From positions 1-37,246 of the IMG/VR virus record IMGVR_UViG_3300031227_000173: a stretch of 37,246 bases of DNA; one strand, written 5' to 3'. A program made the translations under genes and the position numbers. The notes under the pieces were generated by a model. It had not been told where the DNA came from. It saw only the letters and a program-made list of their open reading frames with translations, and did no database searches. The stretch is from a virus. Below, one piece after another: positions 8,901 through 15,729 of this stretch. The stretch's first letter is position 1. Each line of letters opens with the position of its first letter.

Positions 8901-10905
8901 CATGTGCATTATTCCAAAATTGAAATCCATTCCCATATCTAATAGTATAGTCTCCGTTTTGATCTCCTCCCCCAATGTATGAAGCATCCACATATGAGAA
9001 AGTTAAATGAACAGTATCTTCTCCTCCAGCAACATGCCTTCCCCAATATTTATAATCTAAATTTTGAAAAGTTACATAACTTAAATCCTCTGTTTCTATT
9101 GCATTCCAATTTAAAGCACATTCGATGCTACTGTAATAGGTTCCTGGATTTGAACTAGAATAAAGATATAATTTACCAGTATCAAAATCCCACCAAAAAT
9201 CTCCCTGAGAAGTTACTTCATTCTTTGCTCGCTTTTTGATACCAACTGAAGCTTCGCTATTAAAAATAAGATTTCCAACATCCATTGCAATTGCTTCTGT
9301 ATCTGTACATTCTTTAAGGCTAAAAGTATCTAAATAAAGAGTTTCTCCATCTGGTAAATTAAGACCTAAAGCAAAATTTAATCTAGCATCATCTACAGTA
9401 GTATTAGCTGTAAAAAAACTAGTATATGTTGCCCAAGCAGTAGTTATAGTTGGAGATTGATTTGTTGCTCCATAATAATATGAATCATGAGGTGAGTCAG
9501 GATTCATTAACTTAATCGATTCATCTGGTAAAGTAAATCCTGCTGTTGCTTTTGCTCTAAAAGTTAATTTATAAACTCTATCTTTTGTTATTGAAATTCC
9601 TCCAGCATACCAAAACTGAATATCGGTTGGAGAGGTTCCTCCATCTGTACAAACAATTTCATATCCAGCAGGAGATGTATCATATACTACCTCTGTTCTT
9701 GCTCCTGCTGCATCACCAGGAGACGATGCCCAAAATTCCCAATTTGGCCATGCAGCATCATTAAAACTAGGATTACTTAAAAGTTCTGAACCAACTCCTC
9801 CTCCATCTGGAGAAATATACCAAATATTCGAACTTTCTTCTGTCCAATCAGCATCTTCGTTTTTAGAATAAGATCCTAAAAATAAAGGATCATTTCCAGT
9901 TCCATAAGCATCATATGTTATATCATCACCCGAATCTCCAGATTGTGGGATAAGTTGTTCTTTCCACATCTCTCCCTTTTTGAAAAGAATAATATCTCCA
10001 GGGACATGAGAAGTAATGTTTACCTTATTTACGGTTTTCCATGCATTTCCTTCTGATAAACCATCATCATCATCACTACCAGTAGTTGCATCAACGTAAT
10101 ATGTATCTGGTATTTGTACCGAAGGCGATATCGAAGGAGATATCGATGGAGATAGTGAAGGAGATAGTGAAGGAGATAGTGAATGAGATAGTGAAGGAGA
10201 TGCAGAACCTAAACAAGTTATTCTTGAAGAATCATAAACAACATCATCACCATAAATAGTAAGATCACTTGTTGCATCTGTAGAACAAATTCCAAAACGA
10301 GTTTGAAAAACATCTCCTGAGCTAGTAACAGATTCATTTATTTTTTCTACTCCATTAACCCATAAACTCCAATTACCTGGTGAACCTGTTGCCTTTCTAA
10401 CTTCTATACAATACCAAGTATCTACTACTCCACTCCATGTAAAACTATGAGAAGTACCACCAGAAGTAATTCCCATAGCAAGAACACCACCAGCTGATTT
10501 ATTTACCCAAACAAACCAGTTATTACCCCAACTAGAATCCCATGTGTCAAAAATTGTTACATATTCACTGCTTCCAGGAAAACTAGCAAAATTCATATAA
10601 AATCTATTATAAAAATCAGATTCTCCACTTGCTAATTCTTTATGACAATATCCATCAGCTTGCGTCGGTCCAAACTGGGCAGCATAAGTTCCGCTATTCA
10701 CAACAGTATCTTGAACTGATTTAGTAGCTCCACCAGTATAACCCCATCCAGTAAAATCACCAGATTCAAATCCATCTGAAAAAATAGCAGCACCTATAAA
10801 ATACTTTGGAATTTTCCATCCATGTTTTTTAAATAACCAACATAAATGAATAGGTTTCCAAGTTTCTAGTCCTTTCTTCAATTTTGTGAATATTTTATTT
10901 TTCAT
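2941..10905 (-). CDS. Giant multidomain fibre/adhesin protein, 2654 residues, with three Ser/Pro arrays
   Basis: Domain order: a basic head (1-42); a concanavalin/LamG-like beta-sandwich starting SDGFESGDFTGW (43-232); a short Ser/Pro array (233-263); a right-handed beta-helix or pectate-lyase-like region starting YYVDATTGSDDDDG, with an inserted carbohydrate-binding-type sandwich near ELLSNPSFNDAAWPNWEF (264-836); a long array (about 837-1907); a BNR/propeller-like region starting REMGGNWQRKNGYDP (about 1908-2292); a third array (about 2293-2518); and a C-terminal beta-rich domain ending CRIYQLDI. This is the architecture of a phage tail spike or fibre with several glycan-binding or glycan-cleaving modules. 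I cannot identify catalytic residues. The gene ends in TAG with the next gene in frame 6 bases on. Its 5' end overlaps the tail of a glycosyltransferase remnant. Domain calls are fold-level judgements from motifs. Confidence 0.85.
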   Translation of the reverse strand: MKNKIFTKLKKGLETWKPIHLCWLFKKHGWKIPKYFIGAAIFSDGFESGDFTGWGYTGGATKSVQDTVVNSGTYAAQFGPTQADGYCHKELASGESDFYNRFYMNFASFPGSSEYVTIFDTWDSSWGNNWFVWVNKSAGGVLAMGITSGGTSHSFTWSGVVDTWYCIEVRKATGSPGNWSLWVNGVEKINESVTSSGDVFQTRFGICSTDATSDLTIYGDDVVYDSSRITCLGSASPSLSHSLSPSLSPSLSPSISPSISPSVQIPDTYYVDATTGSDDDDGLSEGNAWKTVNKVNITSHVPGDIILFKKGEMWKEQLIPQSGDSGDDITYDAYGTGNDPLFLGSYSKNEDADWTEESSNIWYISPDGGGVGSELLSNPSFNDAAWPNWEFWASSPGDAAGARTEVVYDTSPAGYEIVCTDGGTSPTDIQFWYAGGISITKDRVYKLTFRAKATAGFTLPDESIKLMNPDSPHDSYYYGATNQSPTITTAWATYTSFFTANTTVDDARLNFALGLNLPDGETLYLDTFSLKECTDTEAIAMDVGNLIFNSEASVGIKKRAKNEVTSQGDFWWDFDTGKLYLYSSSNPGTYYSSIECALNWNAIETEDLSYVTFQNLDYKYWGRHVAGGEDTVHLTFSYVDASYIGGGDQNGDYTIRYGNGFQFWNNAHDITVTYCNISQCYDAGITNQGIAAGSAQYNLYFNNNTIDKCEYTYEVFLRDGTSSIDEVYFEYNTCTNAGSGWGHSQRWDSVNGRHVMLWSNTATTTNSYIRYNDFTNVTGTMVRIDIAEDVDDFVIDYNDYICGNIGEVEDTAYDSLSEWRTGTSLDLNSTYLECSSFSPSISPSISPSVSPSESISPSISPSISPSISPSVSPSESLSPSLSPSLSPSISPSVSPSESLSPSISPSISPSVSPSVSISPSISPSISPSLSPSISPSLSPSISPSVSLSPSISPSLSPSISPSISSSISPSVSPSESLSPSLSPSISLSISPSISPSISPSISSSLSPSISPSVSPSVSISPSISPSISPSISPSISPSLSPSISLSISPSVSPSESLSPSLSPSLSPSVSPSESLSPSISPSISPSISPSFSPSISPSLSPSISPSVSPSISLSPSLSPSLSPSLSPSLSPSVSPSISISPSISPSLSPSLSPSLSPSLSPSLSPSISPSISPSISPSISPSISISPSLSPSLSPSISPSISPSVSPSVSISPSISPSLSPSISPSISPSLSPSISPSISPSVSPSVSLSPSLSPSLSPSISPSLSPSLSPSLSPSLSPSVSPSISLSPSISPSLSPSLSPSISPSVSPSVSISPSISPSISPSLSPSISPSLSPSLSPSISPSISPSISPSISPSISISPSISPSLSPSISPSISPSVSPSVSLSPSISPSLSPSISPSISPSVSPSISLSPSISSSISPSISPSLSPSISPSISPSISPSLSPSLSPSVSPSISISPSISPSLSPSFSPSLSPSISPSVSLSPSLSPSLSPSLSPSLSPSISPSISPSLSLSISPSISPSVSPSVSLSPSISPSLSPSFSPSISPSISPSVSPSISISPSISPSLSPSLSPSLSPSISPSVSPSVSLSPSISPSISPSLSPSISPSISHSVSPSVSISPSLSPSVSPSISPSLSLSISPSLSPSVSPSLSPSLSPSISPSVSPSESLSPSLSPSISPSISPSISPSISPSVSPSISLSPSLSPSISQSLSPSLSPSLSPSISPSVSLSPSLSPSLSPSLSPSLSPSISPSISPSVSLSPSLSPSLSPSLSPSLSPSISPSISPSISLSPSLSPSLSPSLSPSISPSISPSVSPSVSLSPSLSPSLSPSLSPSLSPSLSPSVSPSVSLSPSLSPSLSPSISPSLSPSLSPSISPSVSPSISISPSLSPSLSPSISPSISPSLSPSPQPPREMGGNWQRKNGYDPNHDNYWRARYEPDDNRYVFEWIAKNNLAADNWAENVNARIDTSGFDGEFLADFTVRGTSGSVPTTIHYSDGVDTYIAESDEATATTWSWENTTKVFDGVADGGKYRRVNLALDGKTSTPHLWATAKFDDTTNIWVKAKEQSTALDITGWDASENVSDTGNTDMIYGQSLRSIGPGGATSKDMIFCWKQDDDIYSRYNDNGSWETIQTIALNTSSGKSEFDFEHGLVAGEKHLHIIYIDSDNSVQWREREGGDTDAWSAAEEIGMGTTASHGGVGIVQHGDGALVVCWKHNDDIEWRSHICSTETWTPILANDPYLFDVSEDAVVPTTSLFQLQTADGIPVNTSVLVNWIGRIGDDPDAVGWGILTYGASASPSVSPSISISPSISPSVSPSISLSPSLSPSLSPSISPSISPSVSPSVSISPSISPSLSPSISTSLSPSLSPSLSPSISPSVSPSISISPSLSLSLSPSLSPSISPSVSPSISISPSISPSLSPSLSPSISPSISQSLSPSLSSSVSPSVSLSPSLSPSLSPSLSPSISFSLSPSLSPSISPSVSPSISLSPSLSLSLSPSLSPSISLSVSPSVSLSPSVSPSVGYKDYTMGNYAVLPTNNNDLETNYSTQDIIDVETENNDRVSQTGLLEYTIHQYKNYVEGETNCILKWIGRVNIAPSTSTVYLQIYNIDTSSWETVDSDNSSNIDTDFTLTVTITDLTDYKDGQDLITCRIYQLDI
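3349..4026 (-). repeat. Ser/Pro array 3 of the giant protein
   Basis: About 226 codons between the propeller-like domain and the C-terminal beta domain. It shows the same S-P-S-[L/I/V] rule and the same phase breaks as the other arrays, with occasional substitutions such as SQS, STS and SFS. Confidence 0.9.
5185..8394 (-). repeat. Ser/Pro array 2 of the giant protein (about 1070 residues)
   Basis: The longest array in the window, between the beta-helix and propeller-like regions. Blocks ending SVSPSESLSPS or SVSPSVSLSPS recur throughout. Glu appears almost only just before a block boundary. The antisense strand is open for hundreds of codons in places, encoding a Gly/Asp/Glu/Leu pattern that I treat as a shadow. 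Confidence 0.95.
10117..10206 (-). repeat. Ser/Pro array 1 of the giant protein
   Basis: A 30-residue linker (SASPSLSHSLSPS... to ISPSV) between the lectin-like and beta-helix domains. It shows that the array also serves as a short inter-domain spacer. Confidence 0.85.
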
Positions 10906-11065
10906 TCTTTTTCAAATTATCTATATCCTCTTGAGTCCAATTTTAAACTGGCATAAACTTCTTTATTAGCCAAGATAAAGGATACTTTTGTTTCGGCAAT
11001 TTATTATTCCAAATTTGTTTTCTTACATTTATTTTCATTTTTTGAATTTCTTTATTTAATATCAT
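10895..11065 (-). pseudogene. 3' remnant of a family-2 glycosyltransferase gene
   Basis: The minus-strand frame reads EIQKMKINVRKQIW, then LPKQKYPLSWLIKKF, then MPV, a stop, and NWTQEDIDNL before a final TAA. This aligns with the C-terminus of the intact glycosyltransferase at 11743-12735 (DVQRTKENVRKQIW, LPKQKKPLSFLIKRF, IPGWSEEDLNKL). An in-frame stop sits where the intact copy has Gly. Only about 50 codons survive and no catalytic part is visible. The final codons overlap the start of the giant fibre gene. The remnant and the intact gene flank the plus-strand HNH gene, which may have driven the loss. Confidence 0.8.
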
Positions 11066-11167
11066 CAAATAAAAAATTCACGCAAATTCTACACCATAAA
11101 GATGAACAATTAGAACGTGAATCGTTTCAAAAAGTGTCTATTTAATATATGACTTGGTTATTTTAAT

Positions 11168-11195
11168 AATATACAATCTTGACCTTTTGGGTCAA
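11168..11195 (-). promoter_or_regulatory. Probable promoter of the giant fibre gene, TTGACC-N16-TATATT
   Basis: On the minus strand the -35 TTGACC is at 11195-11190, the spacer is 16 bases and the -10 TATATT is at 11173-11168. It is preceded by GATATT, matching the extended -35 of other minus-strand promoters here. The leader to the giant gene would be about 255 bases and would contain the glycosyltransferase remnant. The -35 also forms an inverted repeat with GGTCAA five bases away, a possible operator. Confidence 0.55.
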
Positions 11196-11229
11196 ATATC
11201 AAAAACATACTAAAAATAGTGGGCTTTAT

Positions 11230-11245
11230 GTGTACCAGTGTGCAC
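11230..11245. promoter_or_regulatory. Imperfect inverted repeat GTGTAC-CAGT-GTGCAC
   Basis: A 6-base inverted repeat with one mismatch, directly before the TTGACT of the plus-strand HNH gene. It resembles ATGCAC-N4-GTGCAT at 35717-35732 and 27119-27134. It could be an operator, but sites this short can arise by chance. Confidence 0.35.
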
Positions 11246-11274
11246 TTGACTTGTTTCCTTGTATATGATAAACT
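11246..11274 (+). promoter_or_regulatory. Plus-strand promoter of the HNH gene
   Basis: TTGACT at 11246-11251, a 17-base spacer and TAAACT at 11269-11274. The 11-mer GTATATGATAA ends 9 bases before the ATG, exactly as it does before the gene at 35810. The expected transcription start falls on or within a few bases of the ATG, and no Shine-Dalgarno is present, so the transcript may be leaderless. Confidence 0.5.
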
Positions 11275-11280
11275 TGTGTT

Positions 11281-11787
11281 ATGAACATCAATAATCTTCT
11301 TGTTATCAACAATGTTCCTCCTGAATCTATTGACCGTCTTTTCCGAAAGATTAATATTGATAAAAAAACTGGTTGTTGGAATTGGACTGGTTCATTAAAT
11401 AATGGCTATGGAGAAGTTAGAATTAATAAAAAACCTTACCGTGTCCATAGATTCATGTATGCTTGGCTAATTTCTCCTATCCCCAAAGGAAAAGGGAAAA
11501 ATATTCCAGTACTTGACCATATCTGTAATAATAGACGATGCTGTAATCCTGCTCATCTTAGACTTATTTCTGATACCGAGAATATTCTTAAAGGAAACGG
11601 AGCAACGGCACAAAAAGCACGACAAACTCATTGTAAGAATGGACATCTTTTACCTCCCCCTATTAATGGACATCGGCGTTGTATGATTTGTCATCGTGCT
11701 TGGAATCGTAAGAATTATTCCAAAAATCCTATGAAATTTATATTAAAAACCAGGAAAAGACGCCTCCGACTCAAGCAACTTATTTAA
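11281..11787 (+). CDS. HNH endonuclease (HNH_3-type), probable homing endonuclease
   Basis: This 168-residue protein carries CWNWTGSLNNGYGEV, then RVHRFMYAW, then LDHICNNRRCCNPAHLRL. That is the signature of small phage HNH homing endonucleases that cut DNA with one metal ion. A CxxxH...CxxCH cluster (CKNGH, CMICH) near the C-terminus is probably a second zinc site. It is the only plus-strand gene in the left 35 kb. Its 3' end overlaps the convergent glycosyltransferase gene by 45 bases (11743-11787). A glycosyltransferase remnant lies on its other side, as if the gene had landed in a glycosyltransferase pair. Start chosen at the ATG next to the promoter. Confidence 0.88.
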   Translation: MNINNLLVINNVPPESIDRLFRKINIDKKTGCWNWTGSLNNGYGEVRINKKPYRVHRFMYAWLISPIPKGKGKNIPVLDHICNNRRCCNPAHLRLISDTENILKGNGATAQKARQTHCKNGHLLPPPINGHRRCMICHRAWNRKNYSKNPMKFILKTRKRRLRLKQLI

Positions 11788-12735
11788 ATCTTCCTCACTC
11801 CACCCAGGAATTGGTGAAAATCTTTTTATAAGAAATGAAAGTGGTTTTTTCTGTTTGGGCAACATACCTAACCATATTTGTTTTCTAACATTTTCTTTTG
11901 TTCTTTGAACATCTCTACCTCCTTGTGGATATGGAAAACTAAAATCACCACCGCTTGTGCGAAAAAGATGTGAGTACCATGTATTGTGATTTACTAGCAC
12001 CTTACCACCAGATAGCCATGTTTTACAAGCCAATTCAATTCCTTGATTTCCCCATGAACCAAATTCTTCGTCACATAATTTAAGTTCCCAGTATTTCTCA
12101 CGAGTTGCCATGAAACAACTTCCTTGTAAACTCATTGTTTCTGTAAAACCAGTTTCTGTTGCTTGTTTTCTAACTTCTGGTCGTTTACTATATTCCCTAA
12201 AATATTGAAAATGTGGTTCTGCATCAAAGCAATAAGATGTACTCTGTGGTCTTTCTTTCCCCTTCCAAATCATTTTTCGATGTATTCTATTGGTTCTTCC
12301 ACAATCAGGACATTTTTCTGGTGTTGGTCCTTGATATTTTTTCCATCCACATTTATAGCATTTCCAATCAAAAGCCCATAGATTTCTCATGATCGGAACC
12401 ATTGTAATATTATCACCAGTCTCTTTAAATGCCTCTAACATTTTTCTATCAAATCCTTTATCAAAACTACAATGAGCATCAACTTTCATTACATATTTAG
12501 CTTTTGAAAGTCTAGCTGCTAAATTTGTAGCGGCTCGTTGTCCAATGCTTTCTGGAACATAGATAATATTTACATCTGGGTGTTGAATAATTGGAGGATT
12601 GCTCCATTTTCCATCTAGACTAATAATTATCTCGGTATCGTCTTCTTTATTTTTAAGAATATCTTCTACGGTATTCTTCAAAAACATTTCTGATCTAGCT
12701 GGTATAAGAATACTAAGTTTGTAATTTTTATTCAT
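11743..12735 (-). CDS. Family-2 glycosyltransferase with a zinc-ribbon insert
   Basis: The GT-A fold start is LSILIPARSEMFLKNTVEDI, followed by the metal/nucleotide-sugar motif DAH at 86-88 (KVDAHCSFDKGFD). A four-cysteine zinc-ribbon (C126, C129, C142, C145) is inserted in mid-protein. The acceptor-side motif MSLQGSCFMATREKYW recurs in the proteins at 22200-23078 and 23275-24075, so the three are paralogues. It probably transfers a sugar onto a phage or host glycan; donor and acceptor are unknown. The C-terminal LPKQKKPLSFLIKRFSPIPGW is shared with the remnant at 10895-11065. Its 3' end overlaps the convergent HNH gene by 45 bases. The start lies just after the upstream HNH stop. Confidence 0.88.
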   Translation of the reverse strand: MNKNYKLSILIPARSEMFLKNTVEDILKNKEDDTEIIISLDGKWSNPPIIQHPDVNIIYVPESIGQRAATNLAARLSKAKYVMKVDAHCSFDKGFDRKMLEAFKETGDNITMVPIMRNLWAFDWKCYKCGWKKYQGPTPEKCPDCGRTNRIHRKMIWKGKERPQSTSYCFDAEPHFQYFREYSKRPEVRKQATETGFTETMSLQGSCFMATREKYWELKLCDEEFGSWGNQGIELACKTWLSGGKVLVNHNTWYSHLFRTSGGDFSFPYPQGGRDVQRTKENVRKQIWLGMLPKQKKPLSFLIKRFSPIPGWSEEDLNKLLESEASFPGF

Positions 12736-12736
12736 A

Positions 12737-13321
12737 TTATTGTTTATTAAAATATTTTATCCATTTTTTCCTATTAAAGTTTGTTTTTGTATGACATTTT
12801 CTACAAAGAGAAATTAAATTATTTGGATTATTGTTTCTCTTGTTATAGTCAATATGATGTATTGTTAATTTTTCTTTATTTTTTAATTCTGTTTTTTTAC
12901 ATATTTGACATTTTCTTCTATCTCTATTTCGTATTACTTCTTTTAAATCTCTATTAAATTCTAATCCATAAGGTTCAAAAGATTTTCCATTAATCCAATT
13001 TGGATGTTTTTCACTACATGGGAAAGTATATGCATTTGTAGGTTTAGGATGTCCTTTTTTAAACTCTGTTTTTGGAGAACAGCGTTTCCCCTTAAGAGAT
13101 TTTCTAAGTTTCTTTCTTGTTTTTTCAGTCACAACATGCTCTAATAAGGTTTGTCTTATTTTTTCCCTAACTTCTGGTCTTTTAGCTGAATTTTTATCTC
13201 CTATATTTGCATCACTAATCTTCTTTTTTGCTTCTAATGTGTGTTTATACCCTAGTGTTATTTTATTCCCCTTTTTAACCCATCCTTTATTTATTCCATT
13301 TTTTGGTATTCCTTTGGGCAT
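12737..13321 (-). CDS. NUMOD3/HNH homing endonuclease
   Basis: This 194-residue protein starts MPKGIPKNGINKGWVKKG. NUMOD3-type DNA-binding segments follow (YKHTLEAKKKISDANIGDKN and similar). The C-terminal HNH domain has CQICKKTE, LTIHHIDYNKRNNNPNNL and CRKCHTKTNF, with paired zinc CxxC motifs and the catalytic His-His. It sits between two glycosyltransferase genes with gaps of only 1-3 bases and the same orientation, so it is probably co-transcribed. It is a selfish endonuclease rather than part of the sugar pathway. Confidence 0.9.
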   Translation of the reverse strand: MPKGIPKNGINKGWVKKGNKITLGYKHTLEAKKKISDANIGDKNSAKRPEVREKIRQTLLEHVVTEKTRKKLRKSLKGKRCSPKTEFKKGHPKPTNAYTFPCSEKHPNWINGKSFEPYGLEFNRDLKEVIRNRDRRKCQICKKTELKNKEKLTIHHIDYNKRNNNPNNLISLCRKCHTKTNFNRKKWIKYFNKQ

Positions 13322-13324
13322 ATT

Positions 13325-14044
13325 TTATTTTATATTAAATAACTTCTTTAAATCCCAACCTTCTATTTTATCTAATGTTTCTTCTTTCCAATCAATTGGC
13401 TTATGCTTAAAACTTTCTAAAGTTATTTTTGGTGGAGAAAATGTTTTACTATGTCTGATGTCTATATTAGGATATTGAGATTCACGAATTTCATAATCAT
13501 TATCTAAAAATAAACTTTGTCTTTTACTTTTAACTCCAGGTTCATATCCCATTCTTCTAGCCCATTTAGGATCTTTACTTTTATCTTTATCCCATCCTTT
13601 TTTTTGTATTAACTCTAAACGTTTTTTATAATGTTTAATAGCAAATTCTCTATTAACACATAAACCAGATAACGAAATCAGTTTATCATAACTAATTGCT
13701 CTATTTTTAGGATAATCCCATCGATAATTGAAAATGTTATAATAATAAACATTATCTTTCGGTGGAATAAAATCAAAGTGACTTTTTGAATATAATACAT
13801 CATGCTCACAAAAAAATATATATTTTGCAGTACTATTTTCAAGTGCTGTTAATATTTGTAAAGCCATTGTAAGATAACTTCGTTCTCTATTTTTAAGTAC
13901 AATATTCTTCCCTAGATCTAATGGTTTATTCAGCGATACAGAAACCATCTCTCCATTGAAACTTTTCTTTAATTGCGATAAACAAACACTCTGAATAAGA
14001 GGGTCTATATGAAAATCAGTATAATAAATAAGTCCTTTTGTCAT
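13325..14044 (-). CDS. Glycosyltransferase-like protein (GT-A-like, EHD motif)
   Basis: The start MTKGLIYYTDFHIDPLIQSV is at 14044. It is preceded by GGAG and lies one base after the HNH stop; an upstream in-frame ATG at 14110 would overlap that gene. The protein has 239 residues. KYIFFCEHDVLYSKSHFDFIPP places the acidic EHD motif at 80-82, after a Rossmann-like half. The same layout (ILYYTSN..., then VEADCLYSPDYFTFVPP) is seen at 15730-16371, so the two are paralogues. This fits nucleotide-sugar transferases of phage and metagenome origin. Family membership is inferred from motif positions, and the donor is unknown. Confidence 0.7.
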   Translation of the reverse strand: MTKGLIYYTDFHIDPLIQSVCLSQLKKSFNGEMVSVSLNKPLDLGKNIVLKNRERSYLTMALQILTALENSTAKYIFFCEHDVLYSKSHFDFIPPKDNVYYYNIFNYRWDYPKNRAISYDKLISLSGLCVNREFAIKHYKKRLELIQKKGWDKDKSKDPKWARRMGYEPGVKSKRQSLFLDNDYEIRESQYPNIDIRHSKTFSPPKITLESFKHKPIDWKEETLDKIEGWDLKKLFNIK

Positions 14045-14045
14045 A

Positions 14046-14585
14046 TTATTTTCTCCATCTTCCAAAAGTGTTAGTAGTTTTATGACAGTTTTCGCATAAA
14101 GTCCTACCATTATCTACCACAAGCCTAAGTTTAGGAAAATCAGAAAATCTTTTTATATGGTCAGCATTTAATCTTCCACCTTTTTTCCCGCACCAAATAC
14201 AAGTGTAATTGTCCCGTTCAAAAACTGCTTTACGCCATATTCTGTAATCAGTAGACATTCTTATAGCTAAATGCATAGGAGTTGCTCCCCCCTTCCAAAA
14301 GTTACTCTCTTTACCTCTCCTTGCTGATGCAATCCTTCTTAATCTAGTTTCCTTAGTATCTTTTTTACCTTTATTGCCTTCACTAATTTTAATCTTACTT
14401 AATGGGGTATGATGATGTCCATTAAATGACGGTGGTTTCTTGTCGAGACGAATATTTGTTTCACTAATCTTCCTTCTAGTTTCTAAAGATACCGAATGAC
14501 CCATAAGGGTTTTACTTATGCTTTCTTTAGTTTCCTGTGACCATTTCCTACCTTTATTTATAGTGTGTCCTTTTTTAAATGGCAT
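14046..14585 (-). CDS. NUMOD3/HNH homing endonuclease
   Basis: This 179-residue protein has an N-terminal MPFKKGHTINKGRKWSQETK and repeated NUMOD3-like helix segments. The C-terminal HNH domain has CIWCGKKGGRLNADHIKRFSDFP and CENCHKTT. It is closely similar in layout to the endonuclease at 21698-22198. It lies between a methyltransferase and a glycosyltransferase with only a few bases on either side, and its last codons contain the ribosome-binding site of the next gene. Confidence 0.9.
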   Translation of the reverse strand: MPFKKGHTINKGRKWSQETKESISKTLMGHSVSLETRRKISETNIRLDKKPPSFNGHHHTPLSKIKISEGNKGKKDTKETRLRRIASARRGKESNFWKGGATPMHLAIRMSTDYRIWRKAVFERDNYTCIWCGKKGGRLNADHIKRFSDFPKLRLVVDNGRTLCENCHKTTNTFGRWRK

Positions 14586-14589
14586 AAAA

Positions 14590-15210
14590 TTATTTCTTTA
14601 CAAACATCCAACTATAATATTTATCTGGATCACCATGTATAGCACCTTCCGTTCCTCCATATAAATAAAAATTATTTATTTCAAACATATTAATATAAGC
14701 ATCTACAATAGCTTTTACATGACAAACTATATTACTAGAAGCAGGCGATGTATTAAAATAATCATGTCCAGAAACAATACCCCCTCTTCTTACTTTTTTT
14801 GACCATTCATAGATATCTTCGGCTGTATGCTTAAAATTATGGTCGCCATCTATATAAACGAAATCTAAACTACCATTTTTAAAATCTTCAAGTGCATCCA
14901 TTGATTTCTTTCTAACAATATGACAATTTTCAAAAGGAATTAATCTTTTCTTAGCATCTTCATAATAACCATCTTGGATATATTGAACTTGCTGTGTTCT
15001 ACCTTGACCAGGAAAACTAATCCAAGGGTCTATGGCATATATTTCTAATCCTTCTTTACAAAACTTTTCTGTAAATTCTCCTCTATGAGTACCTATTTCT
15101 GCTCCAATCTTATATCCCACTTCTTTAAAAAATAATGGTAAATCATTTCTTGATGATTCTGGGATTATAAATGGTTTCCCTTCTTTTTTTATTGCATCTA
15201 TTATTTTCAT
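14590..15210 (-). CDS. Class I SAM-dependent methyltransferase (Methyltransf_24-like)
   Basis: AEIGTHRGEFTEKF (glycine-rich SAM loop, 37-50) is followed by IYAIDPW. LDFVYIDGDHNFKHTAEDI and RRGGIVSGHDYF are typical of the family found in sugar-methylating clusters. The protein has 206 residues, a normal length for one domain. Its start overlaps the upstream methyltransferase stop in an ATGA arrangement, so the two are co-translated. It is a paralogue of 19292-19900. The likely role is O-methylation of a sugar made by the surrounding glycosyltransferases; the substrate is unknown. Confidence 0.82.
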   Translation of the reverse strand: MKIIDAIKKEGKPFIIPESSRNDLPLFFKEVGYKIGAEIGTHRGEFTEKFCKEGLEIYAIDPWISFPGQGRTQQVQYIQDGYYEDAKKRLIPFENCHIVRKKSMDALEDFKNGSLDFVYIDGDHNFKHTAEDIYEWSKKVRRGGIVSGHDYFNTSPASSNIVCHVKAIVDAYINMFEINNFYLYGGTEGAIHGDPDKYYSWMFVKK

Positions 15211-15713
15211 AAATTTGATAAATCTTTAAAATTACTAAATACTGATGTATGAGGATAAACCTTATTATAATTATATCTGTATTTATAAAGATTAGCAATC
15301 TCAGAATAATGATAATTTTTATCATTTTTTGGCTCAGAATCATGTGCTATAACATAATCAGCATTGTTCGTAACTCGTGCCATTTCAATCTTTCGTTGTT
15401 CTGATGGACCATGATCTACGAAAACTATACTCCAATGCTGTGAATCTATATCAATCTTACTCCAATCACTAACTTGATAAACTTCATGAAAATCAGAAAG
15501 ATAATTTTTTGCCATTTTTACATATTTATCATCTGATTCATAAGATACAATCTTTCGTTTCTTTTCAGCACACAACCAATGTATTATTGATGTTGAATGA
15601 AAACCCGTTCCTAATTCAAGCACTGGACCATCTGTCATAAGCAACAATTTAACTAACACAGGTAAATGAGAACCACAACTTGCTCTTAATTCTATATTAT
15701 TAAATAATATCAT
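15207..15713 (-). CDS. Class I methyltransferase-like protein
   Basis: This 168-residue protein has GPVLELGTGFHSTSIIHWLCAEK (SAM loop ELGTG at 33-37). VSYESDDKYVKMAKNYL and WSIVFVDHGPSEQRKIEMAR then follow the usual Rossmann order. It is a clear paralogue of the N-terminal half of the protein at 20608-21696 (VLELGPGVFSTPILHWLCERDK, VVLVDHSPSARR). It uses an A-rich leader (AATAAAAAACT) rather than a Shine-Dalgarno sequence. The acceptor is unknown and probably glycan-related given the neighbours. Confidence 0.75.
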   Translation of the reverse strand: MILFNNIELRASCGSHLPVLVKLLLMTDGPVLELGTGFHSTSIIHWLCAEKKRKIVSYESDDKYVKMAKNYLSDFHEVYQVSDWSKIDIDSQHWSIVFVDHGPSEQRKIEMARVTNNADYVIAHDSEPKNDKNYHYSEIANLYKYRYNYNKVYPHTSVFSNFKDLSNL

Positions 15714-15729
15714 AGTTTTTTATTTATTT

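Noticed and set aside
14045-14110. Longer N-terminus for the glycosyltransferase at 13325-14044
   Set aside because: It would overlap the HNH gene. The ATG at 14044 has a GGAG site and matches the paralogue's start.
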